Virus record (IMG/VR): IMGVR_UViG_3300031951_000752
Span: 1-32,484 of that record
DNA from: a virus
Direction: 5' to 3' (one strand)
Length of the DNA: 32,484 nucleotides
Below, in pieces: positions 15,796 to 24,486 of the stretch (its first letter is position 1; each line of letters begins with the position of its first letter). A model generated the notes under the pieces. That model did not search any database. It saw only the letters and a program-made list of their open reading frames with translations, and was not told the origin of the DNA. The position numbers and the translations under genes are program-made.

Positions 15796-15807
15796 TCACC
15801 TAGTTCA

Positions 15808-16716
15808 TCAGGACGCGCCCGGCGAACCGAAGATACCCAGCGGATCCGACCAGCCGAAGCTATAACGCTCACGGCTCTTGTAGCGGACGTTACCGGTATC
15901 GAAATCCCCGTCCATGCTGTTCGCAAGCGGGGTACGGACAAAGTGCTTCATGCCGTTCGGAACGTCGGTTCGGAGGAACCAGCCATTCGGATCAGTCAGG
16001 AAGTGGTTGACCGTGTAGCCTTCCGGAATCGAACCCATCGCCTTGATGGCGTTGATGTCGTTGTCAGCGGTCGCAACACGGAGTTCCGTGTCGAGGAGTC
16101 GCTTGGCGACGAACATCAGAGCCGGGGGGACGATGAGCTTGCGCGGCTTGGCAGCAATGAGCAGACCACGTTCGTCGGTCCAGCCCGCAATCTGAATCAC
16201 CGCAGCCTCAAGCGAAGTCTCGTTGAGGTCCGAGGCGGTCAGACGGTTGCTGTTGGTGCCGCCCGAGACGAGCGGGTGGCTGGCATTGCAGAGCGACACG
16301 CCGTCGCCACCGGTATAGGTGGACGAGAACGCATTGTTCAGCACCGCAGCAGCCTTGACCTGCTTCGTGTACGCCATGGCGCGAGCAAGAGCCTTCGTAT
16401 AACGCTTGCTGAGCGAGTCGTACAGATTGTCTTCCACAGCCTCTTCCGTGATGGAGAAGCCGAGAGCAATCGTCTCGTGGTTGTAACGAGCAGTCCAAGC
16501 TTCCTGCGCGTTGTCATACGCAATCGCTTGGCCTTCCGGCTTGACCGGAGCAGCGGAGAACCCGCTGAGCTTCGTTTCCTCTTCGAAGGAACGCTCGGAG
16601 GTCTCAGTTTCGTAGATCTCCTTGTGCTCCTCACCATACTGCTTGTACTCCAGACCGAACAGGGCGTTCAGACCGGGCAGCAGCTCCTTAAGAAGTTGTG
16701 CACGTGAAATAGCCAT
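15808..16716 (-). CDS. Major capsid protein (HK97-fold)
   Basis: The product is 302 residues. Features of phage coat proteins seen here are the N-terminal arm with LLPGLNALFGLEYKQYGEEH and the central segment EAWTARYNHETIALGFSIT. A line around ALARAMAYTKQVKAAAVLNNAF precedes DGVSLCNASHPL, and the late segment contains RKLIVPPALMFVAKRLL. This layout is that of the Mu gpT-like/HK97-fold coat proteins of environmental phages. It lies after the scaffold gene, has AGGAG before its start, and is followed by a strong hairpin. No protease gene is obvious nearby. Confidence 0.85.
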   Translation of the reverse strand: MAISRAQLLKELLPGLNALFGLEYKQYGEEHKEIYETETSERSFEEETKLSGFSAAPVKPEGQAIAYDNAQEAWTARYNHETIALGFSITEEAVEDNLYDSLSKRYTKALARAMAYTKQVKAAAVLNNAFSSTYTGGDGVSLCNASHPLVSGGTNSNRLTASDLNETSLEAAVIQIAGWTDERGLLIAAKPRKLIVPPALMFVAKRLLDTELRVATADNDINAIKAMGSIPEGYTVNHFLTDPNGWFLRTDVPNGMKHFVRTPLANSMDGDFDTGNVRYKSRERYSFGWSDPLGIFGSPGAS

Positions 16717-16731
16717 TTCTTAGAACTCCTG

Positions 16732-17364
16732 TTAGGTGCCCGACGCGTTGTTATACGCGTGGTAGCCAGCGTTGAACTTCACGATGAACTCGACGAAGTT
16801 GCCGCTGCTGTTGGCCGACTCAGGCACCACATCAACTACACGGAACGGCAGTGAAGTCGTCACGTTGTTGATGAAGACGCCCATCTTGCTGTCACCGGTC
16901 GTCGAAGAACCCGTGTTAAGCACGAGCTCCGCGTTGGTGCCAAACGAGTTGGCGCGGGACAGGTAAGCCGGGAGAAGACCGCCAGAGGAGCTATTCGCGA
17001 CGTTGCTCGTCACGTTGACAACCTTGAACAAAGCGTTCGGATCGTCGCAGACGTAGGCCGAGATATCATCAGCAGCGATGCTACCCGGATAGTACTGCGA
17101 GAAGAGCTTCTGCTTCGTCGAGGGGTTGGTGTACGAACAGCCGAGGAACACGCCGATGATACCCGCAATCGGGGAGGCGTCGTTCTGGAGGGTCGTAATG
17201 ATGACATTTCCCGACGAGTTCAACTGGACGACATCACCGTTGTAGATGGCCGTGCCGTAGTTGTTCCCAATCGGAATCTGTCGAGTCGCACCCGCAAACG
17301 GCAGTCCACCGATCAAATTGACCGGCTTCAGGCCATAAGGTGCATCAACAGTGGGATAAGCCAT
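16732..17364 (-). CDS. Head decoration-like protein next to the capsid gene
   Basis: The product is 210 residues (MAYPTVDAPYGLKPVNLIGG...). The pattern 'APYGLKPVN..GGLPFAGATRQIPI' then 'YNGDVVQLNSSG...' is common to proteins encoded right before the capsid gene in many environmental phages. It is beta-rich with few charged residues. A head decoration or minor capsid role is likely from position. AGGAG lies before the start. The family name is not certain. Confidence 0.72.
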   Translation of the reverse strand: MAYPTVDAPYGLKPVNLIGGLPFAGATRQIPIGNNYGTAIYNGDVVQLNSSGNVIITTLQNDASPIAGIIGVFLGCSYTNPSTKQKLFSQYYPGSIAADDISAYVCDDPNALFKVVNVTSNVANSSSGGLLPAYLSRANSFGTNAELVLNTGSSTTGDSKMGVFINNVTTSLPFRVVDVVPESANSSGNFVEFIVKFNAGYHAYNNASGT

Positions 17365-17385
17365 TTGATACTCCTAAAAGTGAAT

Positions 17386-17838
17386 TTATTTACCACCGCG
17401 TCCGAACGAAGTCGTTGAACGCTTCTCGTTAAAGAGCGGCATACGAGCATCGTTAGTACGCATGAAGTTGTTATCCACGGCGTCCATCTGGGACGAAGCC
17501 TGCTTCAGATAATAATCATCACGCTGCTTCATCATCTCTTCAGGAGCCTTGCACAACAACAAACCGCCGATTTCGACATTTCCCTTAAAGCGGGAGTTCG
17601 GATCGGCCTGTAGCATCAACTCCGGATGGTCTTCGGCCTTACAGGGCTCCCAACCTTCACGGAGTTTTGCGGACGTATTTGTTGGGTCAGCCGTGCCCAT
17701 CAAACTGGTCCGGATCCACCTAAATACCCAACCCGGCTGTTCCTTTGGTGCAGGAAGTACCTGCGGCGGGGTCCAAGCGGTTTTACGCTGCGTTGATTCA
17801 CGCTTTTCCAATTCACGATCAAGACGACTGTCAGCCAT
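17386..17838 (-). CDS. Phage head-region protein of unknown function
   Basis: The product is 150 residues, overlapping the scaffold stop by eight bases. The N-terminus is charged (DSRLDRELEKRESTQRK), followed by PGWVFRWIRTSLMG and a Cys-containing segment (GWEPCKAEDH, then GGLLLCKAPEEMMKQRDDYY). The C-terminus is polar. It lies between scaffold and capsid genes and is widespread in this kind of phage. It may be a head assembly or decoration protein; nothing in the sequence decides. Confidence 0.7.
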   Translation of the reverse strand: MADSRLDRELEKRESTQRKTAWTPPQVLPAPKEQPGWVFRWIRTSLMGTADPTNTSAKLREGWEPCKAEDHPELMLQADPNSRFKGNVEIGGLLLCKAPEEMMKQRDDYYLKQASSQMDAVDNNFMRTNDARMPLFNEKRSTTSFGRGGK

Positions 17839-18802
17839 TTGAGTTCTCCAGTTTCATAAGTTCTTTGGCGTACTGCTCGTTGCTCAGACCAAGTTTCTTG
17901 GCAAGTGCAACTTGAGACGTTGTTAATCGAACCTGCCTCGGGGATGTGGCCCGAGTTACCGGAGCAACCACATTGGCTGCTGGCTTTGCACGAGGTGCGG
18001 TTTTGGCCTGCTCCCTCGCTGGCTCTTCCTCAGTTGTACTTTCAAATACCTCCGGAAATCGCTTCTTTATCGTCTCGTCGATTCGGTGGTAGTAATCATC
18101 GCTACGCGGATCCATACCAGCACGGACCAATTTTTCGTGCAGGCCGAGCGCGAGGGCGGTCATCTCCTCGTCCACACCGAACCAAGTATTTTTCTGCCTC
18201 CAAGCCTCGGCTTTTGGGTCATAGACCGGGGCAGATACTTGCGGTGTCGTTACCTGTTGGTTTGCTTGTACACCCTGTTCTTCACTTTGTAAAGAGGGCC
18301 TGAAACGCTCATAATCACGGAGTTTTAGCTTGGCTTCTGTCAAGCTTTCTTGTGCTTCCGTAATCTTCTCAGCGTCACCGGATTCAAATGCCTGCTTGAG
18401 TTTCTCCTTAGCACTCGTAAGCTCGATATTTGCAGCCTTGGTGACTTCCTGAATATAAACCTTCTCACCCTGCCCAAGTCTTTGTTTTAGCTTGCGATTT
18501 TCCTCAAACTGGGCCTGAGCAAACCGTTCAGCCTCTGCCTTTTCACGGGCATAACGCTCCTTCTCACGACGCTCGTCGTTCCAAACCTTCTTCATCTGTT
18601 TGAAGCGTTCGCGCACGTCGTCGGAGTATTGGTCGAGGTCATCCTTCTCAAGGGACTCAACAATCTCCTTCGGCATAGGCTTGGCATGCGCCCTATCTTC
18701 AGGCGGCATGTCGTCCACGATTTCAATGCTCAGATCGTCCGCAGCCTTTTCGACTTCGGGGGTCTTTTCATCAGGGAACTTAAATTCCTGCTGGTCTGCC
18801 AT
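17831..18802 (-). CDS. Capsid scaffolding protein (putative)
   Basis: The product is 323 residues, strongly charged. Residues 1-~60 are acidic. The middle (residues ~75-180) is a long Lys/Glu/Ala/Gln helix (for example EKERYAREKAEAERFAQAQF) likely to be a coiled coil. The C-terminal part is Pro/Ala/Thr-rich and ends with a helical segment (LAKKLGLSNEQYAKELMKL) that could bind coat protein. Length, charge and position two genes before the capsid gene fit a scaffolding protein. AAAGGAGG precedes the start. No protease motif is seen. Confidence 0.75.
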   Translation of the reverse strand: MADQQEFKFPDEKTPEVEKAADDLSIEIVDDMPPEDRAHAKPMPKEIVESLEKDDLDQYSDDVRERFKQMKKVWNDERREKERYAREKAEAERFAQAQFEENRKLKQRLGQGEKVYIQEVTKAANIELTSAKEKLKQAFESGDAEKITEAQESLTEAKLKLRDYERFRPSLQSEEQGVQANQQVTTPQVSAPVYDPKAEAWRQKNTWFGVDEEMTALALGLHEKLVRAGMDPRSDDYYHRIDETIKKRFPEVFESTTEEEPAREQAKTAPRAKPAANVVAPVTRATSPRQVRLTTSQVALAKKLGLSNEQYAKELMKLENSNG

Positions 18803-18813
18803 AAATCCCTCCT

Positions 18814-19191
18814 TTAGGCTCGGCGGATGCCACGGGGGTCATCGACCACCGCTTCCACCGTGTCGTCGTTGATGATCCGGAATTCACGACCGTGGATGAC
18901 CACGCGGGTGCCCGAGTACGGACGGGTGAGGACAAAATCCCCCTCCTTGCACCACGGGCCTGTCGGAAACCGGTCCTTGTCGGCATAGCACAGATCACCC
19001 ATCTTGATGACGAACAGGACGACGGTTGTCTGCTCCTCGACCTTCTTGGTGTCCTCTGCCTTGATGATGCCGCCCTCATACTCCTCCTCCACCTGCGGTA
19101 CGGCGCAGAGGATTCGGTACCCCTTCGGCTCAGGGAGAAGTTTTGCTTTCTCTGCCTGCTCCTTGGTGGCTTCAATATCAATACTACTCAT
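18814..19191 (-). CDS. GroES-like co-chaperonin
   Basis: The product is 125 residues from ATG 19191 (in-frame upstream codons overlap the previous gene and were dropped). After a charged start, residues ~21-43 (PKGYRILCAVPQVEEEYEGG, then II) match GroES strand 1 and the mobile loop; the G40-G41-I42-I43 motif is the part that docks on GroEL. The rest keeps the family order: a VVLFVIKMGDLCY strand, KEGDFVLTRPYSGTRV, then an ending (VIHGREFRIINDDTVEAVV) like the GroES closing strands. Phage GroES-like proteins (T4 gp31 type) help fold the coat protein on host GroEL. It lies between the portal and scaffold genes, which fits that job. Identity by eye is good but distant. Confidence 0.75.
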   Translation of the reverse strand: MSSIDIEATKEQAEKAKLLPEPKGYRILCAVPQVEEEYEGGIIKAEDTKKVEEQTTVVLFVIKMGDLCYADKDRFPTGPWCKEGDFVLTRPYSGTRVVIHGREFRIINDDTVEAVVDDPRGIRRA

Positions 19192-19378
19192 CAGCACGCT
19201 CCAGTTTATTGGCAAGGTCTTTAATGTGATTCTTGGCGAGGTCAAGACCCTGTAACGCCCCACACAATCTTTTGTATTCAGATTCGTTGAGCTTCCCCTG
19301 TATCAGGCTGTCAACGATAAGTCGCTTCTCTTCCTCAAGTTTTGAATCGAGGTATTCGAGCGGTGTGCTGTAGTTCAT
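19184..19378 (-). CDS. Small helical protein between portal and co-chaperonin
   Basis: The product is 64 residues and almost fully helical (LEYLDSKLEEEKRLIVDSL, then LNESEYKRLCGALQGLDLAKNHIKDLANKL), overlapping the GroES-like gene by eight bases. This type of short protein directly after the portal is common in related phages. Function unknown; it may be a minor head or packaging factor. Confidence 0.7.
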   Translation of the reverse strand: MNYSTPLEYLDSKLEEEKRLIVDSLIQGKLNESEYKRLCGALQGLDLAKNHIKDLANKLERADE

Positions 19379-19387
19379 GATCTACAG

Positions 19388-21901
19388 TTACTCCTTTGAC
19401 TTGGATTTGTTAGCTGCCGACATGCGTGCAATGTCTGCAAGCTCCTTGGCCTTAGCGATTTCGACGCCGAGGCGTACGCCTTCGGCCCGCTGTTTGGCCT
19501 TATCCTTCTGAATGTCCACGCCCATCTTCGCGGCTTCAAGCTGCTGTCTGGCGGAGGATTCGGCTTGACGAATCTCCAACTCATCGGCCTTGGCAACGGC
19601 ATCAACGGTGTCCTTTTGAGTCTTCCGCTGCTGCTCCTGCATCCTGATCTGTGCATCAATCTGCATCTGTTGCTGCTTGAGTTGCAGTTCCTGCGCCCTA
19701 AGTTGCAGTTCCATCTGCTGCATCTGGATGATCGGATCCTGTTGCTGCTGGGCGATCTGCTGGGCTTGTGCTTCTGCCAGATCCTTCTGTAGCAACTGTG
19801 CGGCGGCTTGAGCCGCAAGCTGAGAGACCTGAATCTCGACGGCTTCTGGCATAGGTTCTTCATCGGGCGGCGGCAGAGTGGAGCCAAGCTGCTTCTCGAT
19901 CTGCTTGCGATATTCGAAGGCAATGTGCTCCATCAGGTGCGCTTGTGCTGCACCCATGATTGTCTGCGCCTGTGGGTTCTGGCCCACCATCTGCATGATC
20001 TTCGGGTCCTGCATAGCGGCCATGTGGACACGAATGTGCGCCTCGTGATCCTGATACAGGAACGCCTTGACGGGTTTGCCCGTCATGATATTCATGTTCT
20101 CCGTAACCGGATCAGCAGGCTTCATCTCATCCGCAATCGGGATGATTTTCTGGGCGTTTTTGATGCCCAAAGTCTCGATCATCTGCCTATGTAGATAAGG
20201 CAGATCATAGATCTGGGGATTCGTCTGACTAAGTTGCAGCACGGCTTGGTACTGCACGATCTTCTGCGACATCGTGGCCGCGTTCGGGTCCGACACCGGG
20301 ATGACATCTACGTCATCGTAGTCAGCCTTCTTGGCCTTGCGATCTCCGACCTCCGGCTCGTACGAATACTCGTCGGGGGTGTTGTCGCGGATGATGAGGG
20401 CAAGGAGCTTGAACTCCTGCTTCATCGTGTAATAGATGCGGGCCTGCACCGCGCTCATCACTTTGAGAACACGCTCAAGGATGGCAAGCGTCGTACCGAC
20501 CGGGGCCTGCGAAGACATATCGCTGACCTTGAGGTCCGACACCGCAGCGAAGCGGCGTCCTTCCTCGACCACCTTGTCCATCAACATGGCAAGGGTCTGG
20601 CTCGGTTCCTTGTACGGCAGGGGCAAAATGTTGTCGCGTATCGCGCCGCTCGGCACGTCTACGTCGCGGAATTCTCCGGGAGCAATAGGCGTATCGTCTC
20701 CCTTAATTCTAAGCCCACGCGACTTGAGGCCACCCGGTAGGTTGCTGAGGGTTCCTGCGTCGATAAGCTGCCTAAGAAGTGATGTAGCAGCCTTAGAGTG
20801 TCCGCCGATAAGGTGGATGAGACCAAAGTAGTAGAACCCGAATCCGGGGATGTAACCATAATGAACAAAGTGCTGTCGCTTTTCTTTGAGTTCATCGTCT
20901 TCTCGCCAATTCCTTCTGATCGCCAAAACCGTGCCGGTACCCTTCTCAATCGTCACCACGTAGGGCAACGCGATACCTGTCTCGTTGTTATCGTCATCGA
21001 CATCCGGGTATCCAGCCAAGTCGATGTTGACGTGCATCTCAAGAAGCTGGAACCGGTCGTCCATCGAAGCACTGAAGCCTTGATCCTCAGCCTTCTGCTT
21101 CTCAACCTCGTCCATCGTACGGATCGGGTCGCCAAGATCGATATCCCGGTAGAACCCCGCATACTGAAGTTTGCGGAGCTCGTTCTTGGTCTTACGCATG
21201 CGGTGCGTAACACGGTCGGATGACTCAAGGTTCGGAGCGCCGTAGGGGACGATGATGTCCTCAGCCGGGATGAACACCGCAGTCTGACGATTGAGCGAAG
21301 GGTCGAAATACACCTTCTTGAACGCGTTACCCGAGAGGGCCAGCGACAGCAGCATGCGCTCATGCTCAGGCCGATACTCCTTCATCTTCTCGGTCAACTG
21401 ATAGTTCATGTCATCAGCGACACGGATGGCAGAGTCCTTCTTCTCCGGGGTCTCCTTGCCGATGATCTTTGTCTTGACCGGCCCCATCGCAGGGAAGGTC
21501 TCCATGATCGTCTCGGACTGGAACTTGACCGCCGACTCCATGAGAAGCGGGTGGAACACACCACACGCACCCGGCCACGGCTCGGTGCGCTCTTCATAGC
21601 GGATGCCAAGGATCTTCAATCCTTTGATATACGTATCGAGCCAGTCTTTACGACTAGAGAGGTCCTGCTCATACTGACCGATCAGTTCACCAGCGAGACT
21701 CTGCAACTCGTTCTCGCCCATGTAGTCAGCGAGGTTCACGTCGAACGCATCAGCACGCGGCTCCTCCTTCATCATCTCGATGATGGCCCCATCAACGCCG
21801 ATGGTCACTGCCTCTGGGTCTTCAACCTCGATCACAACGTCAGACTCCGGCAACGCGCCAAGGCCGACCGGGGCTTCATACAGACCTTTCTCAATAGCCA
21901 T
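19388..21901 (-). CDS. Portal protein
   Basis: The product is 837 residues. The central region shows the portal-type pattern of large podovirus portals: GIRYEERTEPWPGACGVFHP, then RMLLSLALSGNAFKKVYFDP and IPAEDIIVPYGA, later FGFYYFGLIHLIGGHSKAAT followed by LRQLIDAGTLSNLPGG. The C-terminal ~200 residues are a Gln/Met-rich coiled coil (for example QQQQDPIIQMQQMELQLRAQ), likely the barrel or a DNA-contact helix. Position after the terminase and a large size (~94 kDa) fit the dodecameric portal of SU10-like or related podoviruses. AGGAG precedes the ATG. Confidence 0.88.
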   Translation of the reverse strand: MAIEKGLYEAPVGLGALPESDVVIEVEDPEAVTIGVDGAIIEMMKEEPRADAFDVNLADYMGENELQSLAGELIGQYEQDLSSRKDWLDTYIKGLKILGIRYEERTEPWPGACGVFHPLLMESAVKFQSETIMETFPAMGPVKTKIIGKETPEKKDSAIRVADDMNYQLTEKMKEYRPEHERMLLSLALSGNAFKKVYFDPSLNRQTAVFIPAEDIIVPYGAPNLESSDRVTHRMRKTKNELRKLQYAGFYRDIDLGDPIRTMDEVEKQKAEDQGFSASMDDRFQLLEMHVNIDLAGYPDVDDDNNETGIALPYVVTIEKGTGTVLAIRRNWREDDELKEKRQHFVHYGYIPGFGFYYFGLIHLIGGHSKAATSLLRQLIDAGTLSNLPGGLKSRGLRIKGDDTPIAPGEFRDVDVPSGAIRDNILPLPYKEPSQTLAMLMDKVVEEGRRFAAVSDLKVSDMSSQAPVGTTLAILERVLKVMSAVQARIYYTMKQEFKLLALIIRDNTPDEYSYEPEVGDRKAKKADYDDVDVIPVSDPNAATMSQKIVQYQAVLQLSQTNPQIYDLPYLHRQMIETLGIKNAQKIIPIADEMKPADPVTENMNIMTGKPVKAFLYQDHEAHIRVHMAAMQDPKIMQMVGQNPQAQTIMGAAQAHLMEHIAFEYRKQIEKQLGSTLPPPDEEPMPEAVEIQVSQLAAQAAAQLLQKDLAEAQAQQIAQQQQDPIIQMQQMELQLRAQELQLKQQQMQIDAQIRMQEQQRKTQKDTVDAVAKADELEIRQAESSARQQLEAAKMGVDIQKDKAKQRAEGVRLGVEIAKAKELADIARMSAANKSKSKE

Positions 21902-21910
21902 GATGCTCTC

Positions 21911-22174
21911 CTAGCGCCGCCTTAACGTCGCTGTATTTGTCTTCGGATTGTAGGTGTATTGATCAATGGACTTGCCAGCGGCTTTTGCCGCCCTGTCCTT
22001 GGCTCGTTCTGCGGCGGTCATTCTGTCGCGCTTGCGACCTTCAGCCGTCAGATTGCCTTTGGCATCGACATGTCCTCGCTTTTTAAGGATCTCAAGGGCC
22101 ATGTCTTTGTCTCCGACCTGCGCTGCAAGCCGGTCGATCAACTGCCCTCGGCCCATAAACTTCTGGGTAACCAT
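21911..22174 (-). CDS. Small basic protein between terminase and portal
   Basis: The product is 87 residues from ATG 22174, overlapping the terminase stop as TGATG. It begins MVTQKFMGRGQLIDRLAAQ, is basic and helical (RDRMTAAERAKDRAAKAAG), and ends with a YTYNPKTNTATLRRR strand. It contains the phrase EILKKRGHVDAKGNLTAEG. Short proteins like this lie between TerL and portal in many environmental phages. Function not known. Confidence 0.7.
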   Translation of the reverse strand: MVTQKFMGRGQLIDRLAAQVGDKDMALEILKKRGHVDAKGNLTAEGRKRDRMTAAERAKDRAAKAAGKSIDQYTYNPKTNTATLRRR

Positions 22175-23679
22175 CAGTAAAACCCTTCTCGTCTGTGGCT
22201 CTTGAACCATTTAGTCGGCTCAGGCTCGTCAGTCGGAAGCCGTATGAACCCACCCTGTCTAAAACGGATAAGCGCAAGAGTGGTCGCGTCCACCAAGTCA
22301 TCGTGGGTCCCGCTTGGAAAGTCGTTACATTCTTCCATCACTTCCCGTGCCCATCTGTGGTCGCTACACCAGACTATTCCTGAGCTAAATAAGTCCACCA
22401 CCGCATTAACGCGACTGATCTTGTCCTGCCCCTTACCCGGCGTGAACTCGGATATCGGAACGCCCATACGACGCATCTCCTGATACAGGGCTGCGCCGTT
22501 AGACTTCTTCTCTACAATAAATGTATCAGGTTGCCACTCTTTATACTCGTTTAACACCAACTGCTTCAACTCGGGGAACTCCATCCGCTCCTTTATGGAG
22601 TTGAGCAGGACGATGTTGTAGTTGTTGGTCTCCTCGTTGAAGAAGACCCCCCAAGTCATCAGGGCGTTATAGTCAGCCCGGTTGTTCTTCTCCTGAGCGG
22701 CGTCAAGAGACATGATTATATGTTCGCACTGGGGAGGGGAGTCCTTCTCCCATATCCGCCACCACTCCCGTTTGATGAGCGCCCCCTCCTCAGAGGTCGG
22801 CTCCTGCATGTACTGGGCCTGCCAATACCGCACGTCCATCGAGGCTTTTTTAGCCAGCAACTCATCGATAGCCCAGAACTCAGGCCAGAGCGGTTTGTCG
22901 TTCAAAATAGCGGGAAACTGTACAACCTCCCACTGATCGGCGTCGTCGTTGCGGATCATGTGATCGACGATCTTCCCCGTCAGGTCCATCTTGGACCAGC
23001 GGGTCATCACCACGATGATCGCGCCACCCGGCATCAGTCGCTGGACTGGGCCTGACTGGAACCACTCCCATGCTGGTTCGAATACGTCTGCGCGACCCTG
23101 TTTAGCTTCCTGTTCAGAATGAGGATCATCAATAATAAAGAGATCGGCACCGCGACCAGCAAGAGCGCCACCCACGCCAATAGCGAAGTACTCGCCATTA
23201 AAATTCGTACCCCAACGAGACGCAGACTTACTGTCCGCTTGAAGTTCGACATTAGGGAAAACATCACGATAACTCTCCGACCCCACCAAGTTACGGACCC
23301 TACGACCAAAGTTCACCGCCAGATCCGCAGTATGCGAGGCCATGATGACCTTTTTCTGCGGGTATTTACCTAGAAACCACGCCGGAGCGAGGTACGAGAT
23401 CATCTCACTCTTGCCATGACGCGGGGCGATGTTGACGATCACTCTTTTTTTCTTGCCTGCCGCCACGTCCTCAAATATCCCGGCCAATTTCCGGTGATGC
23501 GGACCCACTTTGTAGCCCGGATATACGTGTTCTATGAAGTCAAGGAAGGAAGTTGTAGCCACTTCCTGCGTGATCTGTGATTTGCCGTCCGCAACAAGCC
23601 TAGAAAGCAGCGCCTGCTCCTTATCCGTCATGTACGGCAGGAGTTCTTGGGCCTTTTTAACGAGATCAGGGTTGAGCAT
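22174..23679 (-). CDS. terL: Terminase large subunit (DNA packaging ATPase and nuclease)
   Basis: The product is 501 residues when started at the ATG at 23679; a longer in-frame form overlaps terS by 53 bases and is less likely. The ATPase part has Walker A APRHGKSE (~85-92), Walker B LFIIDDP (~180-186) and a coupling MTRW (~225). The nuclease part has the acidic residues D326 (MSLDAA), E390 (VEKKSNG) and the HDD at 459-461 (THDDLVDA). The order matches the phage TerL two-domain motor. It overlaps the end of the terS-like gene and the next small gene, so the three are translationally linked. Confidence 0.93.
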   Translation of the reverse strand: MLNPDLVKKAQELLPYMTDKEQALLSRLVADGKSQITQEVATTSFLDFIEHVYPGYKVGPHHRKLAGIFEDVAAGKKKRVIVNIAPRHGKSEMISYLAPAWFLGKYPQKKVIMASHTADLAVNFGRRVRNLVGSESYRDVFPNVELQADSKSASRWGTNFNGEYFAIGVGGALAGRGADLFIIDDPHSEQEAKQGRADVFEPAWEWFQSGPVQRLMPGGAIIVVMTRWSKMDLTGKIVDHMIRNDDADQWEVVQFPAILNDKPLWPEFWAIDELLAKKASMDVRYWQAQYMQEPTSEEGALIKREWWRIWEKDSPPQCEHIIMSLDAAQEKNNRADYNALMTWGVFFNEETNNYNIVLLNSIKERMEFPELKQLVLNEYKEWQPDTFIVEKKSNGAALYQEMRRMGVPISEFTPGKGQDKISRVNAVVDLFSSGIVWCSDHRWAREVMEECNDFPSGTHDDLVDATTLALIRFRQGGFIRLPTDEPEPTKWFKSHRREGFY

Positions 23680-24307
23680 CGCCCTGTTCCACAGGAATCG
23701 ACTCGAATTCGGCCTCAATCACGCCATCTTTGGCACGTTGCTTGGCCTTTTCATGGCTCAACACGCGCTTTTCTACGCTCTCGATGATCTTGGCAAGCTC
23801 TTTTTCGATCTCAGCCATGGGTTTGACCACGTGAGTGGTCTCGGTACGGCGCTTAAATGCGTCCACACCGTCTACTTCGCCCAATTTTGTGACCGCAGCG
23901 ATGCGAGTCTTGCTATCCCCGGCGTGTTCGATCTCATAAACAAGCTTATTCACTACATAAGTCTTGAGATCAGACAGTTCTTCGACAAGTTTGAAGCTTG
24001 CTTTGGACACGAGACCGGCCAAATAGACCTGTAGCTCGTTGGATTCTTTGCTCAGATCAAGTTTCTTTTCAGGATCTGCCATATGTTCACGTGCAATCTG
24101 CTCTGCACGGGCCATGTCCTCCTCTGTAGGAAGCACGGGGGTATCAGTCAGATCAGAAATCAACTTAATAGTAGCCGCCCGCATGCGAAGTTCTTCAGAT
24201 TGACTAAGCGGGGGCAGGGCATCCGCGATGGACGCGGGCAGCGGAACACCCTCATCGATATCAGGTATTAACGGAATGGGAGCCGGGGACCCGGCGTGTA
24301 GTTCCAT
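23666..24307 (-). CDS. terS: Putative terminase small subunit
   Basis: The product is 213 residues from ATG 24307. The upstream in-frame extension would need a TTG start and adds a hydrophobic piece, so I dropped it. The protein is helical and acidic in the N-terminal half, with a central SFKLVEELSDLKTYVVNKLVYEI region and a Lys/Arg/Glu-rich C-terminus (KRVLSHEKAKQRAKDGVIEA). No HTH is obvious by eye, which is common for this family. Call rests on its place as the first late gene directly before terL. No Shine-Dalgarno is seen. Confidence 0.6.
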   Translation of the reverse strand: MELHAGSPAPIPLIPDIDEGVPLPASIADALPPLSQSEELRMRAATIKLISDLTDTPVLPTEEDMARAEQIAREHMADPEKKLDLSKESNELQVYLAGLVSKASFKLVEELSDLKTYVVNKLVYEIEHAGDSKTRIAAVTKLGEVDGVDAFKRRTETTHVVKPMAEIEKELAKIIESVEKRVLSHEKAKQRAKDGVIEAEFESIPVEQGDAQP

Positions 24308-24315
24308 GAAGTTGG

Positions 24316-24343
24316 ATACTACAAGCAAAATATATAAAAGCAA
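24316..24343 (-). promoter_or_regulatory. Possible late promoter upstream of terS
   Basis: On the minus strand a TTGCTT box (24343-24338) and TAGTAT box (24321-24316) are separated by 16 bases, with TTTTATATA between. If used, transcription would start a few bases before or at the ATG 24307, giving a leaderless mRNA, which fits the lack of a Shine-Dalgarno. Both boxes are only moderate matches, so it may also be another AT-rich element. Confidence 0.3.
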
Positions 24344-24423
24344 ACGGCATGGTACCAAAAAGACAACCGGGGGGTGTTTCTAATAGAACTTTGGAAACCA
24401 CGTGGTGATTTGTATGGATCAGA

Positions 24424-24481
24424 GGGGGGCGGGGTGCGTGCGGAGTCCCATTTCGCAGCGGGGGGGTCGGGTGCGGTGGGG
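24424..24481 (+). other. G-rich block with G-quadruplex-type spacing
   Basis: The plus strand has runs of six, four, seven, three and four G within 58 bases. The stretch 24460-24481 (G7-TC-GGG-TGCGGT-GGGG) fits the G3-N1-7 quadruplex pattern. It lies beside terS and six bases from the first palindrome. It is unlike the base use of nearby genes. A role in packaging, replication arrest or regulation is possible but not shown. Confidence 0.4.
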
Positions 24482-24486
24482 TATCG

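Noticed and set aside
15943-16707. Plus-strand frame opposite the capsid gene
   Set aside because: It is the antisense of a clear capsid gene with no start signal.
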